Of a stretch of DNA of 64,000 nt, positions 52,452 to 62,375 are shown in pieces (the stretch's first letter is position 1; every line of letters starts with the position of its first letter). The notes beneath the pieces are model-generated. The model worked only from the letters and a program-made list of their open reading frames with translations, did not search any database and was not told where the DNA came from. Source of the stretch: Proteobacteria bacterium UBA2133 (GTDB lineage: Bacteria > Pseudomonadota > Gammaproteobacteria > Arenicellales > UBA868); the NCBI GenBank assembly GCA_002327725.1, contig DCXP01000006.1, positions 13,876-77,875 of the forward strand, read 5' to 3'. A program made the translations under genes and the position numbers.

Positions 52452-53201
52452 TCAAGCCTGCGGCTCCGACGAGGCCTGGTTCCTGACTTCACTGACAGCG
52501 GCGCTGAGGGCGGCTTCGTCAGCCAGATATTCGTGATCAACAACCTGTAACGCATCGTCCAGCCGGTAGACCAGGGGGATGCCGGTGGGGATGTTGTACT
52601 GCATGATCTCATCCTCGCTCATGCCCTGGAGAAATTTCACCATCGCCCGCAGACTGTTGCCGTGCGCCACGACCAGCACCTTGCGGCCGGCCTCAAGTTC
52701 CGGCACCAGCTGCTCATCCCACCAGTTGGTCACCCTCTCCAGGGTGTCTGCCAGGGACTCGGTGTCCGGCAGTCCCGCAATGCCTGCATATTTCGGATCG
52801 TGGGCCGGATGCTGCGGGTCACCTGCCTCAAGGGCCGGGGGACGAATGGCATAACCGCGGCGCCACTTGAGCACCTGCTCATCGCCATGCCGGAGCGCGG
52901 TTTCTTTCTTGTCCAGACCCTGCAGCGCACCATAATGCCGTTCGTTCAACCGCCAGTCCGTCTTTACCGGAAGATACATCTGGTCCATCTCCTCAAGGAT
53001 CAGCCACAGCGTTCTGATCGATCGCTTGAGCAGCGAGGTCATGGCGAGATCAAACCGGTAACCCTTTGCCAGCAATGTCTGGCCGGCATCGCGTGCTTCG
53101 CGCAGACCCCTTTCAGATAGGTCCACATCGACCCAGCCGGTGAAACGGTTCTCCAGGTTCCAGGTGCTTTGGCCGTGGCGTACCAGAACCAGTTCTTTCA
53201 T
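52452..53201 (-). CDS. gpmA: 2,3-bisphosphoglycerate-dependent phosphoglycerate mutase
   Basis: 249 aa. Interconverts 3- and 2-phosphoglycerate in glycolysis. Catalytic RHGQSTWNLENRFTGW with the phospho-histidine, RLNERHYGALQGL, and the second His in VVAHGNSLRAMVKFL. Length and spacing are those of E. coli GpmA. The ATG at 53201 is followed 5' by a 429-base non-coding stretch. Confidence 0.96.
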   Translation of the reverse strand: MKELVLVRHGQSTWNLENRFTGWVDVDLSERGLREARDAGQTLLAKGYRFDLAMTSLLKRSIRTLWLILEEMDQMYLPVKTDWRLNERHYGALQGLDKKETALRHGDEQVLKWRRGYAIRPPALEAGDPQHPAHDPKYAGIAGLPDTESLADTLERVTNWWDEQLVPELEAGRKVLVVAHGNSLRAMVKFLQGMSEDEIMQYNIPTGIPLVYRLDDALQVVDHEYLADEAALSAAVSEVRNQASSEPQA

Positions 53202-53630
53202 TGTGCTACTCCCAAATCTTCACAGCACCGATGTTACCAGTCCTGTTACCGATGCTCTGAGTGAATGATGCCACCCGCTCATCCAGCCAGCGCCGGATTG
53301 AGCCACGGACTTTCTGCAAACTCCAGATACCGCCTGCCTAGCGGCCGGTTTTGGACAACCCCGATCATTTCGGTTGGCAGGTTGAGACCCGCCCATCAAG
53401 ACGTCTTCGGCTGCCGGCCCTGGCATGGGCGCATGGCCGGAACCCTTTTCCGGCGTGGCAATGACAAGCGGCAAGTCCGTTATACTGGGCTCGACTGTTC
53501 CTGCCGCCTGTGTTCCCAGACCCGACAACTCAGTGCCCGAAAACCGCGACCGACCCAATATCGTTCGAATCGCTTTAGCAAAGCAGCGGGTAAAGAACAG
53601 CGGAAAAAGATTCCGCAAATCTTTATTTGA
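53202..53630. other. Non-coding stretch between gpmA and the YfhO-like gene
   Basis: 429 bases with no supportable gene; the open frame on the minus strand here has no recognisable domain. It contains a 7-bp hairpin (53436-53454, GCCGGAA/TTCCGGC) without a T-run and an isolated TATACT (53481-53486) that could be a -10 box for the downstream gene, with no convincing -35. It presumably holds the divergent promoters of gpmA and the membrane-protein gene. Confidence 0.4.
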
Positions 53631-56126
53631 ATGATGAACGATACGCGGTCTGGCTTCTCTTCCAAGTGGCTGCACGCTTTTTACGCCGGCTTTTTCGTCC
53701 TGCTCGCGGGCGGATATCTCCACGATGTGCTGTTTCAGGATAAACACCTCAGCGCATTTGATTTCATTCTGAACAAGCCCGCCTGGGAGGCTGAACGGGG
53801 TCCGCACGGCGTCAACAAAGGAATACTCGCGGACTCTCCCACGGCACACTATCCTTACAGAAGAATCTTCTGGGACAACTTGCGTGAAGGCAGCAACACG
53901 GATTATTTGCCGCATGTCCTCACTGGCCAACCCTCAACCGGGCAGGGTACCGGGTCCTTCATCACCAGTTTTTTTCAGTTATTTATGGACGTGCCTGATG
54001 CCCTGGACTGGAGCACATGGTTTCGGCTGGTTCTGGCGGGAATCTTCATGTACGCACTCATGGTCCATCTCGGCTGTCAGCCCATCGTCGCTGCGCTCGC
54101 GGGTATCGCCTGGACCTACAACACCCATCAATTGGTATGGCTGCTTTTTCCCCAGCATCTTGCAACCCAGTTATGGATCCCGTTGATCTTCCTGTTCAAC
54201 CTCAAACTGATCCGGGACGGCCCCGATTGGCCGTCGTCTCTTGCCCTGATCCTAAGTGTCATATTTTTCTACAGCAGCGGCTACACCCAGATCGCGCTGT
54301 ACAGTTTTATCTTTTTCGGTTTTTTCAACACCGTTTATCTTTGGCTGGCAAAGGAAAGGGTTGGGGCAAAGTGGCGGCTGTGGACAACCACCCACGCGCT
54401 TTACCTCGGTGCCGCAGTGCTGCTCGTGCCCGACGTGATGGCGCAGATGGCGGAGATCGCTGACGGGCTGCGCGGCGCACAACCATTCCGTTACCACGGT
54501 CTGGGGAGCGCGCCCCTGTTGCAGTCCCTGTTGACCCTGCCGGTAGACGGACTGCCCCGACCCCTGGACATTGTGAGATTTATGTTCCCGCACTATCTGG
54601 GGCAGGGCCTCGGGGCGCCGGGTCTTAAGGTGATCTACAACACCAATGTCGTTGAATTCGTAGCCTTTTTCGGCCTCATCGTTCTCTACCTGACGCTTTA
54701 CGGTATCTGTGGCGGGCTTCGGCGCCATTGCCGGCTGGTGTGGGCTCTGAGCATAACGCTGTTTTTTGTGTTTGCCCTGTTTAACGGCAACCCCCTGATT
54801 GTTGGGCTGGTCAACCTGATTCCTGCTGGGGGCGCCGGCCAGTTCAGCCGATTCGTAACGCTCATCATTTTCACCTGCATTGTGCTGAGCGGCCTTGGCC
54901 TCAGGTATTTTCTCGAAGATAGAAAAACATACGATCTGGTCTGGGCCATTGTGCCGGGAGCGCTCCTTGTGACATGGATCGGCTTCGCTAAGCTTCAGTA
55001 CGATGCGATTGTCAACCTGTGGTTCTTTATTCCACCGCTGGTGATCCTCGCGATCTTCATCCTCGCCGGCCACCTGCTCATACGGAAAAACTTCGCAAAC
55101 CTGGTGGGGATTATCGCGGTTTTGTTTACGCTGTATGAGTTGTTCCCCGCTATGTATGGGTTCAACACGCGACTTGATGCGAAAGACCATTTCCCGGCGA
55201 ATTCGGTCATTGCCGCCATTCAGAAGGCGCCCGGAAACTTCCGTACAGCCCTGGTCATGAGCAACACCTCCTACCATCACAATATCCTCAGCTATTACAA
55301 ATTGGCCACGGTGGGAGGTTATGCCACCACGGTGCGAAACCAGTATGTCAAGTTCCTCCAGGAGGCCTACAAAGATGTCGCGATTACCGCGAACGGTATC
55401 GTGTTCCTGATGAATCACCAACCCCGGATCCTTCGACTGCTGAATACCCGGTTTATCGTTACCGATGTTCCTTTCTCCAGCGATCGGGTTCGGAAGGTCT
55501 TCGCCAACGAGGCCAACGCCCTTTATGAGATTACGGACCCGCTGGACCGTGTTTACTGCGGCAGTGACCAACTGGTGGTGCCCGAGCGAGACGCGATTCC
55601 GGGGAAACTGTCGGAAGTTGCTGCAGACTATGACCGGCCAATCCTCGTTGCCGCACCTCTGGTTGAGGCGGATAAATTGACCGGAAACTGTGCGATTTCA
55701 GATTTGAAGGTATACCAGGGCAGGATCGAGTTTCGGGCCACTACTGACGAGCCCACCCTCATCTTCATAGCAGCGAACCATCATGGGAACTGGCGCGCGC
55801 GCATAAACGGTGCCGAGGCTGGGATCAGCGCCGGCAATTATGCATTTATGGTCATCCCGGTTTCTGCCGGATCCAGTGATGTGCAACTCCAGTACACCGA
55901 TTACAAACTCCTTGCGGGGGCGCTCTTGCTCATCGGGCTCGGCTTGTTTGTACTCGGTTATGCGCTGCTGTCGGTTAACCTGCTCTGGCGAAAGGTGCTG
56001 TTTGCGCTTTGCGGATTAATGCTCATTGGGAAAAACGCCCTGTCCGTGCCGGGCCTTAAAGATGTGGAGATCTCCGAAAGGCAGGCAACCGTGGAACTTC
56101 GGGCCGCGGACCTGGACCCATCATAG
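53631..56126 (+). CDS. YfhO-like GT-C membrane protein
   Basis: 831 aa: about 14 hydrophobic helices in residues 1-540, a large periplasmic domain (about 540-720) and two final helices, as in YfhO/GT-C polyprenyl-linked glycosyltransferases. The conserved loop region after the first helix (acidic, DVLFQDKHLSAFDFI) fits such enzymes, but catalytic residues are not certain. It probably moves a sugar from a lipid carrier outside the inner membrane. ATG at 53631 or 53634. Convergent with rdgB by 1 base. Confidence 0.75.
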   Translation: MMNDTRSGFSSKWLHAFYAGFFVLLAGGYLHDVLFQDKHLSAFDFILNKPAWEAERGPHGVNKGILADSPTAHYPYRRIFWDNLREGSNTDYLPHVLTGQPSTGQGTGSFITSFFQLFMDVPDALDWSTWFRLVLAGIFMYALMVHLGCQPIVAALAGIAWTYNTHQLVWLLFPQHLATQLWIPLIFLFNLKLIRDGPDWPSSLALILSVIFFYSSGYTQIALYSFIFFGFFNTVYLWLAKERVGAKWRLWTTTHALYLGAAVLLVPDVMAQMAEIADGLRGAQPFRYHGLGSAPLLQSLLTLPVDGLPRPLDIVRFMFPHYLGQGLGAPGLKVIYNTNVVEFVAFFGLIVLYLTLYGICGGLRRHCRLVWALSITLFFVFALFNGNPLIVGLVNLIPAGGAGQFSRFVTLIIFTCIVLSGLGLRYFLEDRKTYDLVWAIVPGALLVTWIGFAKLQYDAIVNLWFFIPPLVILAIFILAGHLLIRKNFANLVGIIAVLFTLYELFPAMYGFNTRLDAKDHFPANSVIAAIQKAPGNFRTALVMSNTSYHHNILSYYKLATVGGYATTVRNQYVKFLQEAYKDVAITANGIVFLMNHQPRILRLLNTRFIVTDVPFSSDRVRKVFANEANALYEITDPLDRVYCGSDQLVVPERDAIPGKLSEVAADYDRPILVAAPLVEADKLTGNCAISDLKVYQGRIEFRATTDEPTLIFIAANHHGNWRARINGAEAGISAGNYAFMVIPVSAGSSDVQLQYTDYKLLAGALLLIGLGLFVLGYALLSVNLLWRKVLFALCGLMLIGKNALSVPGLKDVEISERQATVELRAADLDPS

Positions 56127-56127
56127 C

Positions 56128-56736
56128 CTAGGGATCACCTTCTCTTCCCTTCAGCCGGTCAACCAGCACCCGTAGCGCGCGGGCCCTGTGGCTCAACCCA
56201 TTCTTGCGCTCGCTGTCGAGTTCTGCAGCGGTGCAGTACTCATCCGGCACCCAGAAAATCGGGTCATAGCCGAAGCCGTTCTCGCCGCTCGGTACCTTGG
56301 TCACCACCCCCGACCATGTTCCTTCGCAGATCAGCGGTGCGGGATCATCCGCCTGCCTGAGATATACCATCAAGCAGCGGAATCGGGCATTGCGATCTTC
56401 CCATGGAATATCTTCAAGCCGGGACAGCAGTTTGGTCACGTTGTCCGAGTCGCTGGCGTGGTCTCCGGCAAAGCGCGCCGAAGTCACCCCGGGGGCGCCG
56501 TTCAGCGCATCCACTTCAAGTCCTGAATCGTCAGCAATGGCCGGGTGACCGGTCTGCAGTGAGGCATTGCGCGCCTTCAGGATGGCGTTCTCGACAAAGG
56601 TCTTGCCCGTCTCCTCGGCAGGGGTGACACCCAGGGTGCCCTGACCGACCACCGAGAAGCCGCTGTCCGACAGCAGGGCGGTCAACTCTTTGAGCTTTTC
56701 CTGGTTATCCGAGGCCAGCACCAGCTCCCGCGTCAC
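56128..56736 (-). CDS. rdgB: XTP/dITP pyrophosphatase (RdgB/HAM1)
   Basis: 202 aa. Removes non-canonical purine nucleotides from the pool. [50 protein letters not shown] and [11 protein letters not shown] are the family motifs. GTG start at 56736 overlapping the rph stop (GTGA), so the two are co-translated. Confidence 0.96.
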   Translation of the reverse strand: MTRELVLASDNQEKLKELTALLSDSGFSVVGQGTLGVTPAEETGKTFVENAILKARNASLQTGHPAIADDSGLEVDALNGAPGVTSARFAGDHASDSDNVTKLLSRLEDIPWEDRNARFRCLMVYLRQADDPAPLICEGTWSGVVTKVPSGENGFGYDPIFWVPDEYCTAAELDSERKNGLSHRARALRVLVDRLKGREGDP

Positions 56737-57461
56737 TGTGGCGGTGTCTCACGGGCGAGGCGCTGCAGCCGCATCAGTTCCTGAATTCCCTTCACGGCGG
56801 CGGCTGTCATGCTCTGCATCTCGGCCTCGTTAAACGGGGTCTGTTCCGCGGTTCCCTGAATCTCGATGAAACAGTTCTGATCATTCATCACAAAATTCAT
56901 GTCGGTATCCGCGCTGCTGTCCTCGGCATAATCCAGATCCAGAAGGACCTCGCCCTGCTTGAGCCCCACTGAGACCGAGGCGATCTGGCTTAGCGGCAAC
57001 GGAGCGTCCAGCAAGCCGTCCTGACAGAGACGGTCCAGGGCATCGGCAAGGGCCACCCACGCGCCGGTAATCGACGCCGTGCGCGTGCCGCCATCCGCCT
57101 GGAGCACATCACAGTCAAGCGTAATCGTCCGCTCCCCGAGTCCTTTAAGGTCCAAAGCGGCGCGCAGCGAGCGGCCGATCAGTCTCTGGATCTCCAGGGT
57201 GCGTCCTCCCTGCTTTCCCCGGGCCGCCTCGCGCGCCATTCGCTCACCGGTCGCCCGGGGAAGCATCCCGTATTCCGCCGTTATCCACCCCTGCTGGCTG
57301 CCCTTAAGAAACCGCGGCACCCGCTCCTCAACGCTCGCCATGCACAGCACCCGGGTGTCTCCAAACTCCACCAGCACCGAGCCCTCGGCGTGACGGTTGA
57401 AAGACCGCGAGAAGCGCACTGGCCGCAACTCATCCGGGCGTCGATTATCGGCTCTTGCCAT
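56733..57461 (-). CDS. rph: Ribonuclease PH
   Basis: 242 aa 3'-5' phosphorolytic exoribonuclease for tRNA maturation. [38 protein letters not shown] and [20 protein letters not shown] are intact and the protein is full length. It precedes rdgB, an order common in gammaproteobacteria. Confidence 0.96.
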   Translation of the reverse strand: MARADNRRPDELRPVRFSRSFNRHAEGSVLVEFGDTRVLCMASVEERVPRFLKGSQQGWITAEYGMLPRATGERMAREAARGKQGGRTLEIQRLIGRSLRAALDLKGLGERTITLDCDVLQADGGTRTASITGAWVALADALDRLCQDGLLDAPLPLSQIASVSVGLKQGEVLLDLDYAEDSSADTDMNFVMNDQNCFIEIQGTAEQTPFNEAEMQSMTAAAVKGIQELMRLQRLARETPPQ

Positions 57462-57519
57462 CGATTTTCCTCTGCTGTTGTGTAGCTGGATTCGGCATAC
57501 GGTTATCGGGCATCCCTGA

Positions 57520-58125
57520 TCAGCCAGGCGGCAGTGGATGGCCCAGCAGTGAGAAGAACTGCCTCAAAAACCGGTAGGTCAAACCCCAGACCACCCGTTT
57601 GTCGTCCTGATCCAGAAATATACCGGGAAACTGCATGTTCCCTGCGGCCTCGTATTGCACCGACGTTCGCAGGCGCGGGTCCAGAAGCCGGGACAACGGT
57701 ATCGGTACGATCTCGGAAACCTCGTGGTTAGGTTTGAGCGCGGGAATCTCATCAACAACATAGACGAAACAGGAGATTACGAGATCAGCAGACCGCCCGC
57801 CATGGCGGCCCCGTAAATCCCCAAGATGTCCAGCCAGATGTTCGCGGCGAAGTTCGAGCCCGATCTCCTCATGGGTTTCGCGGCAGGCCGCGTCACCCAC
57901 TTCGACATCGCTGTCCTCACGCCGGCCACCGGGGAAAGCCATCTGCCCTGACCACGGATCATCAGAGGACGTAGATCGCTGGATGAAGATGATATTGGGG
58001 TCATGATCTGTCGCGCTGGCATCAAGCACCAGCGCCACTTCTGCCCGGTGCGGGCTGGATTGCCTGACCAGTTGGGGTCGATGATCCTGAAGGCTATCCA
58101 GGATCTCGCCAACCGGAATCACCAA
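57520..58125 (-). CDS. Nudix hydrolase, CoA pyrophosphatase (NudL-like)
   Basis: 201 aa. The Nudix region reads [18 protein letters not shown] followed by THEEIGL, with the FPGG turn before it, close to the CoA/acyl-CoA diphosphatase group, whose members split CoA to phosphopantetheine and 3',5'-ADP. Length fits NudL. Its start overlaps the end of the barrel-protein gene by 7 bases. Confidence 0.88.
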   Translation of the reverse strand: MVIPVGEILDSLQDHRPQLVRQSSPHRAEVALVLDASATDHDPNIIFIQRSTSSDDPWSGQMAFPGGRREDSDVEVGDAACRETHEEIGLELRREHLAGHLGDLRGRHGGRSADLVISCFVYVVDEIPALKPNHEVSEIVPIPLSRLLDPRLRTSVQYEAAGNMQFPGIFLDQDDKRVVWGLTYRFLRQFFSLLGHPLPPG

Positions 58126-58748
58126 TGAATACCGCCGCCGAGCAGAACGCCGTAACTGCCCTCGTTCACTCCCGATCCGGTGATCGCCCCGGTATAGTCG
58201 GTGATCTGGTACCGCCAGCCCAGGCGAAGGTCCACAAAGGGCAAGGGATCCAGCACGAGCCCCGTCTCAACCGAAATCGAAGACAGGTCCCTGCGCGACC
58301 CCACGTCACCCAGGGACGGTGCCCAGCCAGCCTCGGCGTACAAACGCAGAAAACCCAAGACACCCAACCGGCCCTCCGCCATGATCCGGGCCCCCGACGT
58401 ATCGCCCTCGGCGCCGAAGCGATCCTGTTCCCAGCCGAGCCCCACCGCCAGGAATGTGTTATCGGTTGCGCTCACGACACGGTACTTGAAGTCCACGAGG
58501 GTCTGCTCATCCGGTGCCATGCTCACGCTGTCTTCGCTTACCCGGTACAGTGCCGCCCGCAGCCCCCAGCGCTCGCCTAACCACAGTTCGCCGTAACCCC
58601 CGGTCAGCGGTGAGTTGACTGAAGTGTCCTGATAGTCATCAACGACCCAGGTCAGAACACCTGCTTCGCCATCAACCGGTCCCAGGGCCTGTACTGGGGT
58701 GACCGCCAATAATCCGGCGATCAGCAAGGCGCGCGCGATACACTTCAC
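58119..58748 (-). CDS. Predicted outer-membrane beta-barrel protein
   Basis: 209 aa. Cleavable signal peptide (MKCIARALLIAGLLAVTPVQA, cut near residue 21), then alternating amphipathic strands (GYGELWLGERWGLRAALYRV, TFLAVGLGWEQD, DLRLGWRYQITDY) and a C-terminal aromatic residue (GGGIHW), as outer-membrane barrels need for assembly. Resembles YfaZ-like small barrels; function unknown. Confidence 0.75.
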   Translation of the reverse strand: MKCIARALLIAGLLAVTPVQALGPVDGEAGVLTWVVDDYQDTSVNSPLTGGYGELWLGERWGLRAALYRVSEDSVSMAPDEQTLVDFKYRVVSATDNTFLAVGLGWEQDRFGAEGDTSGARIMAEGRLGVLGFLRLYAEAGWAPSLGDVGSRRDLSSISVETGLVLDPLPFVDLRLGWRYQITDYTGAITGSGVNEGSYGVLLGGGIHW

Positions 58749-58833
58749 AAATGACTACCTGCAATGGGAGAACCGCGATTTTATCATTTCGCGTTTCCGG
58801 TCCGGCACAAACCACGCCCCATGACAGGTCCTG

Positions 58834-59244
58834 ATGATGCTTGATACCGAACACGACAACGGTGTACGTCTTGACCGGTGGCTCTGGGCAGCACGTTTTT
58901 TCAAAACCCGCGCCGCTGCCGTCGAGGCAATCCGTGCCGGACACGTGCTGCTCAACGACCGGCGAACCCGCCCGGCAAAATCTGTCCGCCAGGGGGATGT
59001 TCTGCGCATCCGTCGCAAGACTTTTGTCTGTGCAGTGACCGTCTGCAATCTGATCAACAAGCGGGTTGCACCGCAGCTCGCGGCGAAGGCTTACGTAGAA
59101 GACCCGATGAGCATCCAGCGGCGCGAAGCGCTGCGTCGGCAACTGCGCCTGCAGCCCCAGCCCGTCAGGAAATCGAAAGGCAGGCCCGACAAGAAAGAGC
59201 GCCGGCAACTGGCGCAGATGCGCTATGCCGGTGAGCCGAGATAA
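58834..59244 (+). CDS. hslR: Ribosome-associated heat shock protein Hsp15 (S4 domain)
   Basis: 136 aa. S4 RNA-binding motif at the N-terminus (VRLDRWLWAARFFKTRAAAV, EAIRAGHVLLND) followed by a basic tail (RRQLRLQPQPVRKSKGRPDK). E. coli Hsp15 recycles 50S subunits that carry nascent tRNA. ATG at 58834 or 58837. The 2-hydroxyacid dehydrogenase starts 5 bases after the stop. Confidence 0.92.
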   Translation: MMLDTEHDNGVRLDRWLWAARFFKTRAAAVEAIRAGHVLLNDRRTRPAKSVRQGDVLRIRRKTFVCAVTVCNLINKRVAPQLAAKAYVEDPMSIQRREALRRQLRLQPQPVRKSKGRPDKKERRQLAQMRYAGEPR

Positions 59245-59249
59245 TCCTT

Positions 59250-60209
59250 ATGCGCGGCGTCATCCTTGATTCCGACAGCTTTGACCGTGGCGATCTCGAC
59301 ACCGCGGCTCTGGATACCTGTCTGGACCACTGGGCCCGCCACCGCTCGACCCGGCCGGGTGAGGTGCTCAAGCGGATAGATGGATGTGAGGTGATCGTCA
59401 CCAACAAAGTGGCCATCGATGCCGCGGTAATAGCGACCGCCGCACTGCAACTGATCGTGGTCGCTGCCACCGGCATCAACAATGTCGACCTTGCCGCAGC
59501 GGCTCGCCGGGGGGTCACGGTATGCAATGTCCGTGACTACGCTTCTGCCGCCGTCAGCCAGCACGTGTTCTCGCTGGTACTCGCGCTGGCGACCCGTCTT
59601 GGCGATTACACACAGGCGGTACGGCAAGGCCGCTGGCAGCAAAGCGAGGTGTTCTGCTTGCTGGACTATCCGATTCGCGAACTCGCCGGACAGACGCTCG
59701 GCATCATCGGCCTCGGCAACCTTGGCCGGCGCGTCGCACGCATTGCCGAAGGTTTCCAGATGCAGGTCCTGGTCTGTGCCAGACCCGGCAGCCAGGAGGT
59801 GCCTGATGGCCGGGTCCCGCTGGACACGCTGCTGGAAAAATCCGACGTGATCTCATTGCACTGTCCGCTGACAGATGCAACCCGCAACCTGATCGGGAGC
59901 GCACAACTGCAGCAGATGAAATCCGACGCCATCCTGATCAACACGGCCCGTGGCGGGATCGTCAACGAAAACGACCTGGCGGCAGCGTTACGCCAGGGGG
60001 AGATCGGCGGGGCTGGAGTCGACGTTCTCACCGAGGAGCCACCTGACGCATCCCATCCCCTGCTGGCACCGGATATCCCGAACCTGCTGGTCAGCCCGCA
60101 CAATGCGTGGGGGTCTATCCAGTCACGGCAGCGGCTCGCCGATGAGATTGCGAGCCTGATCCAAAGCTATCGCAGCGGTGCGCCGCGAAACTGCTGCCAA
60201 CCTGGCTGA
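59250..60209 (+). CDS. D-2-hydroxyacid dehydrogenase family protein
   Basis: 319 aa NAD(P)-dependent. Dinucleotide fold GIIGLGNLGRRVARIAEGF, catalytic Arg in NTARGGIVNENDLAA, Glu in DVLTEEPPD, and His in SPHNAW. Likely hydroxypyruvate or glyoxylate reductase type by similarity, but substrate is not fixed. ATG at 59250; its TGA overlaps the apparent CTG start of hemW. Confidence 0.92.
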   Translation: MRGVILDSDSFDRGDLDTAALDTCLDHWARHRSTRPGEVLKRIDGCEVIVTNKVAIDAAVIATAALQLIVVAATGINNVDLAAAARRGVTVCNVRDYASAAVSQHVFSLVLALATRLGDYTQAVRQGRWQQSEVFCLLDYPIRELAGQTLGIIGLGNLGRRVARIAEGFQMQVLVCARPGSQEVPDGRVPLDTLLEKSDVISLHCPLTDATRNLIGSAQLQQMKSDAILINTARGGIVNENDLAAALRQGEIGGAGVDVLTEEPPDASHPLLAPDIPNLLVSPHNAWGSIQSRQRLADEIASLIQSYRSGAPRNCCQPG

Positions 60210-61390
60210 GTACTGTTATCGAACCCCCTCTGACACTGTATGTTCACCTGCCCTGGTGCCAGCGCAAGTGCCCCTACTGTGATTTCAACTCGCATCCCTT
60301 AAAAGGCGATCTGCCGGCATCGGATTATGTCGACGCGCTGCTGGCCGATCTTGAATCCGTTGGCGGGATGCACCCGGACCGCCGTTATAGTTCGGTCTTT
60401 TTCGGCGGCGGTACGCCCAGCCTCTTTGATAGCCACCAGATCGAGCGTATCCTGAACCATCTCGATAAAGGCCGGTGGCTGCAGACCAACCCGGAGATCA
60501 CGATCGAGGCAAACCCGGGGTCTGCCGAAGTCAGGCGGTTTCAGGCCTACCGCGACTGCGGGGTGAACCGTCTTTCACTCGGCGTCCAGAGTTTCAAGGA
60601 CCAAAGCCTTAATGCATTGGGCCGCATCCACGACGGGCACGATGCCAGACAGGCCTGTCGCGCCATCCGGGATGCGGGTTTTGACAACTTCAATATTGAC
60701 CTGATGCACGGTTTACCGGGACAGAACCAAGCGGATGCCCTGTCCGACCTACACGAAGCGCTCACCTGGGCACCAACGCATCTCTCCCTTTATCAGTTGA
60801 CGATCGAACCCAATACTGCCTTTGCTGCGGATCCGCCCTTGCTGCCCGATGAGGAGGTGCTGTCGGCGATACGGTGTGCGGTTCACGACCTTGCGGGCAG
60901 GTCCGGATTTGAACACTACGAAGTGTCCGCCTTCGCCCGTCCTGAGTACCGCTGCCGCCACAACCTCAACTACTGGGAGTTCGGTGACTACATCGGGATC
61001 GGAGCCGGCGCGCACAGCAAACTTTCATTTGGCGGTGCGGTCTACCGATGGCGCCGTCCCCGTCACCCGCACGAATACTTGCGCATCATGGCCACGGGCT
61101 GTACGCCGGACCCGGGCCCGCCGTTACAGCCGGGTGAACTGCTGTTTGAGTTCATGCTGAATGCACTTCGACTCAAGATGGGCTTTGATTACCGGCTCTT
61201 CGAGCAAAGAACCGGGCTTGACTGGTCGCGACAGCAACCGCTGGTCGAAAAGGCGGTCGCCGACGGTCTTATGCGGGCAGATCGCGGGCAGGTAAGCACG
61301 ACGCCGCTCGGCTGGCGCTTTCTGGACGACCTGCTGCAACGTTTTCTCAGCCGGGAGGAAGAACCGCTGACGCGTGATATGATGGCCTGA
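60206..61390 (+). CDS. hemW: Heme chaperone HemW (radical SAM)
   Basis: 394 aa if started at CTG 60206, which overlaps the previous TGA (CTGA). The radical-SAM cluster CxxxCxxC (CQRKCPYCDF) lies 15-25 residues inside; the next ATG in frame, at 60368, would remove it, so the start must lie upstream. The frame reads straight from the start to LYVHLPWC, as in other HemW. Downstream motifs: FFGGGTPSLF, NRLSLGVQSF, DLMHGLPGQ. HemW inserts heme into respiratory enzymes; hemJ is next. Confidence 0.9.
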   Translation: MSTVIEPPLTLYVHLPWCQRKCPYCDFNSHPLKGDLPASDYVDALLADLESVGGMHPDRRYSSVFFGGGTPSLFDSHQIERILNHLDKGRWLQTNPEITIEANPGSAEVRRFQAYRDCGVNRLSLGVQSFKDQSLNALGRIHDGHDARQACRAIRDAGFDNFNIDLMHGLPGQNQADALSDLHEALTWAPTHLSLYQLTIEPNTAFAADPPLLPDEEVLSAIRCAVHDLAGRSGFEHYEVSAFARPEYRCRHNLNYWEFGDYIGIGAGAHSKLSFGGAVYRWRRPRHPHEYLRIMATGCTPDPGPPLQPGELLFEFMLNALRLKMGFDYRLFEQRTGLDWSRQQPLVEKAVADGLMRADRGQVSTTPLGWRFLDDLLQRFLSREEEPLTRDMMA

Positions 61391-61469
61391 TAAAGCCCCG
61401 CTGCCACGCGAAGACCCGACAACCGCTGCCGGGGCTGCTGGCCTCATCTGGTTTCTGGATTCATCGCCC

Positions 61470-61889
61470 ATGCTCTGGATCAAAGCCCTGCACATCATTT
61501 TTATGGTCACCTGGTTCGCGGGCCTGTTCTATCTTCCGAGGCTTTTTGTCTACCACGCCATGAGCGAGGACCGTGCAACCCGGGACCAGTTCAAGATCAT
61601 GGAACGCAAGCTGTACTTCGGCATTACGACGCCCGGTGGTGTTTTGACGATCGGGTCCGGCCTCTGGCTGTGGCTCGGTTACGGCATCGGCAGCCATAAC
61701 CTCTGGCTGGTGGGCAAGATTGCCCTGGTGGCTGTGCTTGTGCTGTATCACCTGTGGTGTGGACAGATGGTCAGGCAGTTTGCCCAGGGAACCAACAGAC
61801 ATGGGCACGTGTTTTATCGCTGGTTCAACGAGTTTCCCGTTTTGATTCTGATCGGTGCCGTACTGCTGGTGGTTTTAAAACCGGCCTGA
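61470..61889 (+). CDS. hemJ: Protoporphyrinogen oxidase HemJ
   Basis: 139 aa with four helices. IKALHIIFMVTWFAGLFYLP holds the conserved His, followed by RLFVYHAMS and YFGITTPGGVLTIGSGL; the central ALVAVLVLYHLWCGQM carries the second His. HemJ is the non-flavin oxidase for the penultimate heme step, linked here to hemW. Confidence 0.94.
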   Translation: MLWIKALHIIFMVTWFAGLFYLPRLFVYHAMSEDRATRDQFKIMERKLYFGITTPGGVLTIGSGLWLWLGYGIGSHNLWLVGKIALVAVLVLYHLWCGQMVRQFAQGTNRHGHVFYRWFNEFPVLILIGAVLLVVLKPA

Positions 61890-61901
61890 GCAGAAAAACC
61901 G

Positions 61902-62366
61902 ATGTTCCGTGTGGTGCTGTACCAGCCGGAAATTCCGCCTAATACCGGCAACATCATCCGGCTGTGCGCCAACACCGGTTCTGAACTGCACCTGATAGAA
62001 CCGCTGGGTTTTTCGATCAGCGACCGAGAACTTCGCCGCGCCGGACTCGACTATGCCGATGCGGTCACGATTCACAGCCACACCAGTATCGATGCATTTT
62101 TTGAAGAGACGACCCCTGTCCGGGCGTTCATGTTCTCTACCAAGCACTCCCGGGTACACAGTGACTGCCGATTCCAATGCGGCGACGCGCTGGTCTTTGG
62201 CCCCGAGACCCGTGGTTTACCAGAGAACGTCAGGCACCTCGTACCCGCTGGGCAGCGGGTCACACTGCCGATGTGCACCACCCGCCGCAGTCTCAATCTT
62301 TCCAACGCCGTTGCGGTGGCGCTATTCGAAGCCTGGCGCCAGTGCGGTTATCCGGGCAGTGCCTGA
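61902..62366 (+). CDS. trmL: tRNA (cytidine/uridine-34-2'-O)-methyltransferase TrmL
   Basis: 154 aa SPOUT-fold. Signature YQPEIPPNTGNIIRLCANTG, ELHLIEPLGFSI, LVFGPETRGLP and LPMCTTRRSLNLSNAVAVAL form the knot and SAM pocket. It 2'-O-methylates wobble bases of tRNA-Leu. 12 bases after hemJ. Convergent with the 125-residue hypothetical gene. Confidence 0.96.
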   Translation: MFRVVLYQPEIPPNTGNIIRLCANTGSELHLIEPLGFSISDRELRRAGLDYADAVTIHSHTSIDAFFEETTPVRAFMFSTKHSRVHSDCRFQCGDALVFGPETRGLPENVRHLVPAGQRVTLPMCTTRRSLNLSNAVAVALFEAWRQCGYPGSA

Positions 62367-62375
62367 AACAATAGC

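Noticed and set aside
53220..53930. 236-codon minus-strand open frame
   Set aside because: Starts inside the YfhO-like gene and ends in non-coding sequence; no domain and no ribosome-binding site seen.
54252..55571. 439-codon minus-strand open frame
   Set aside because: Antisense to the YfhO-like gene; highly charged shadow-like composition.
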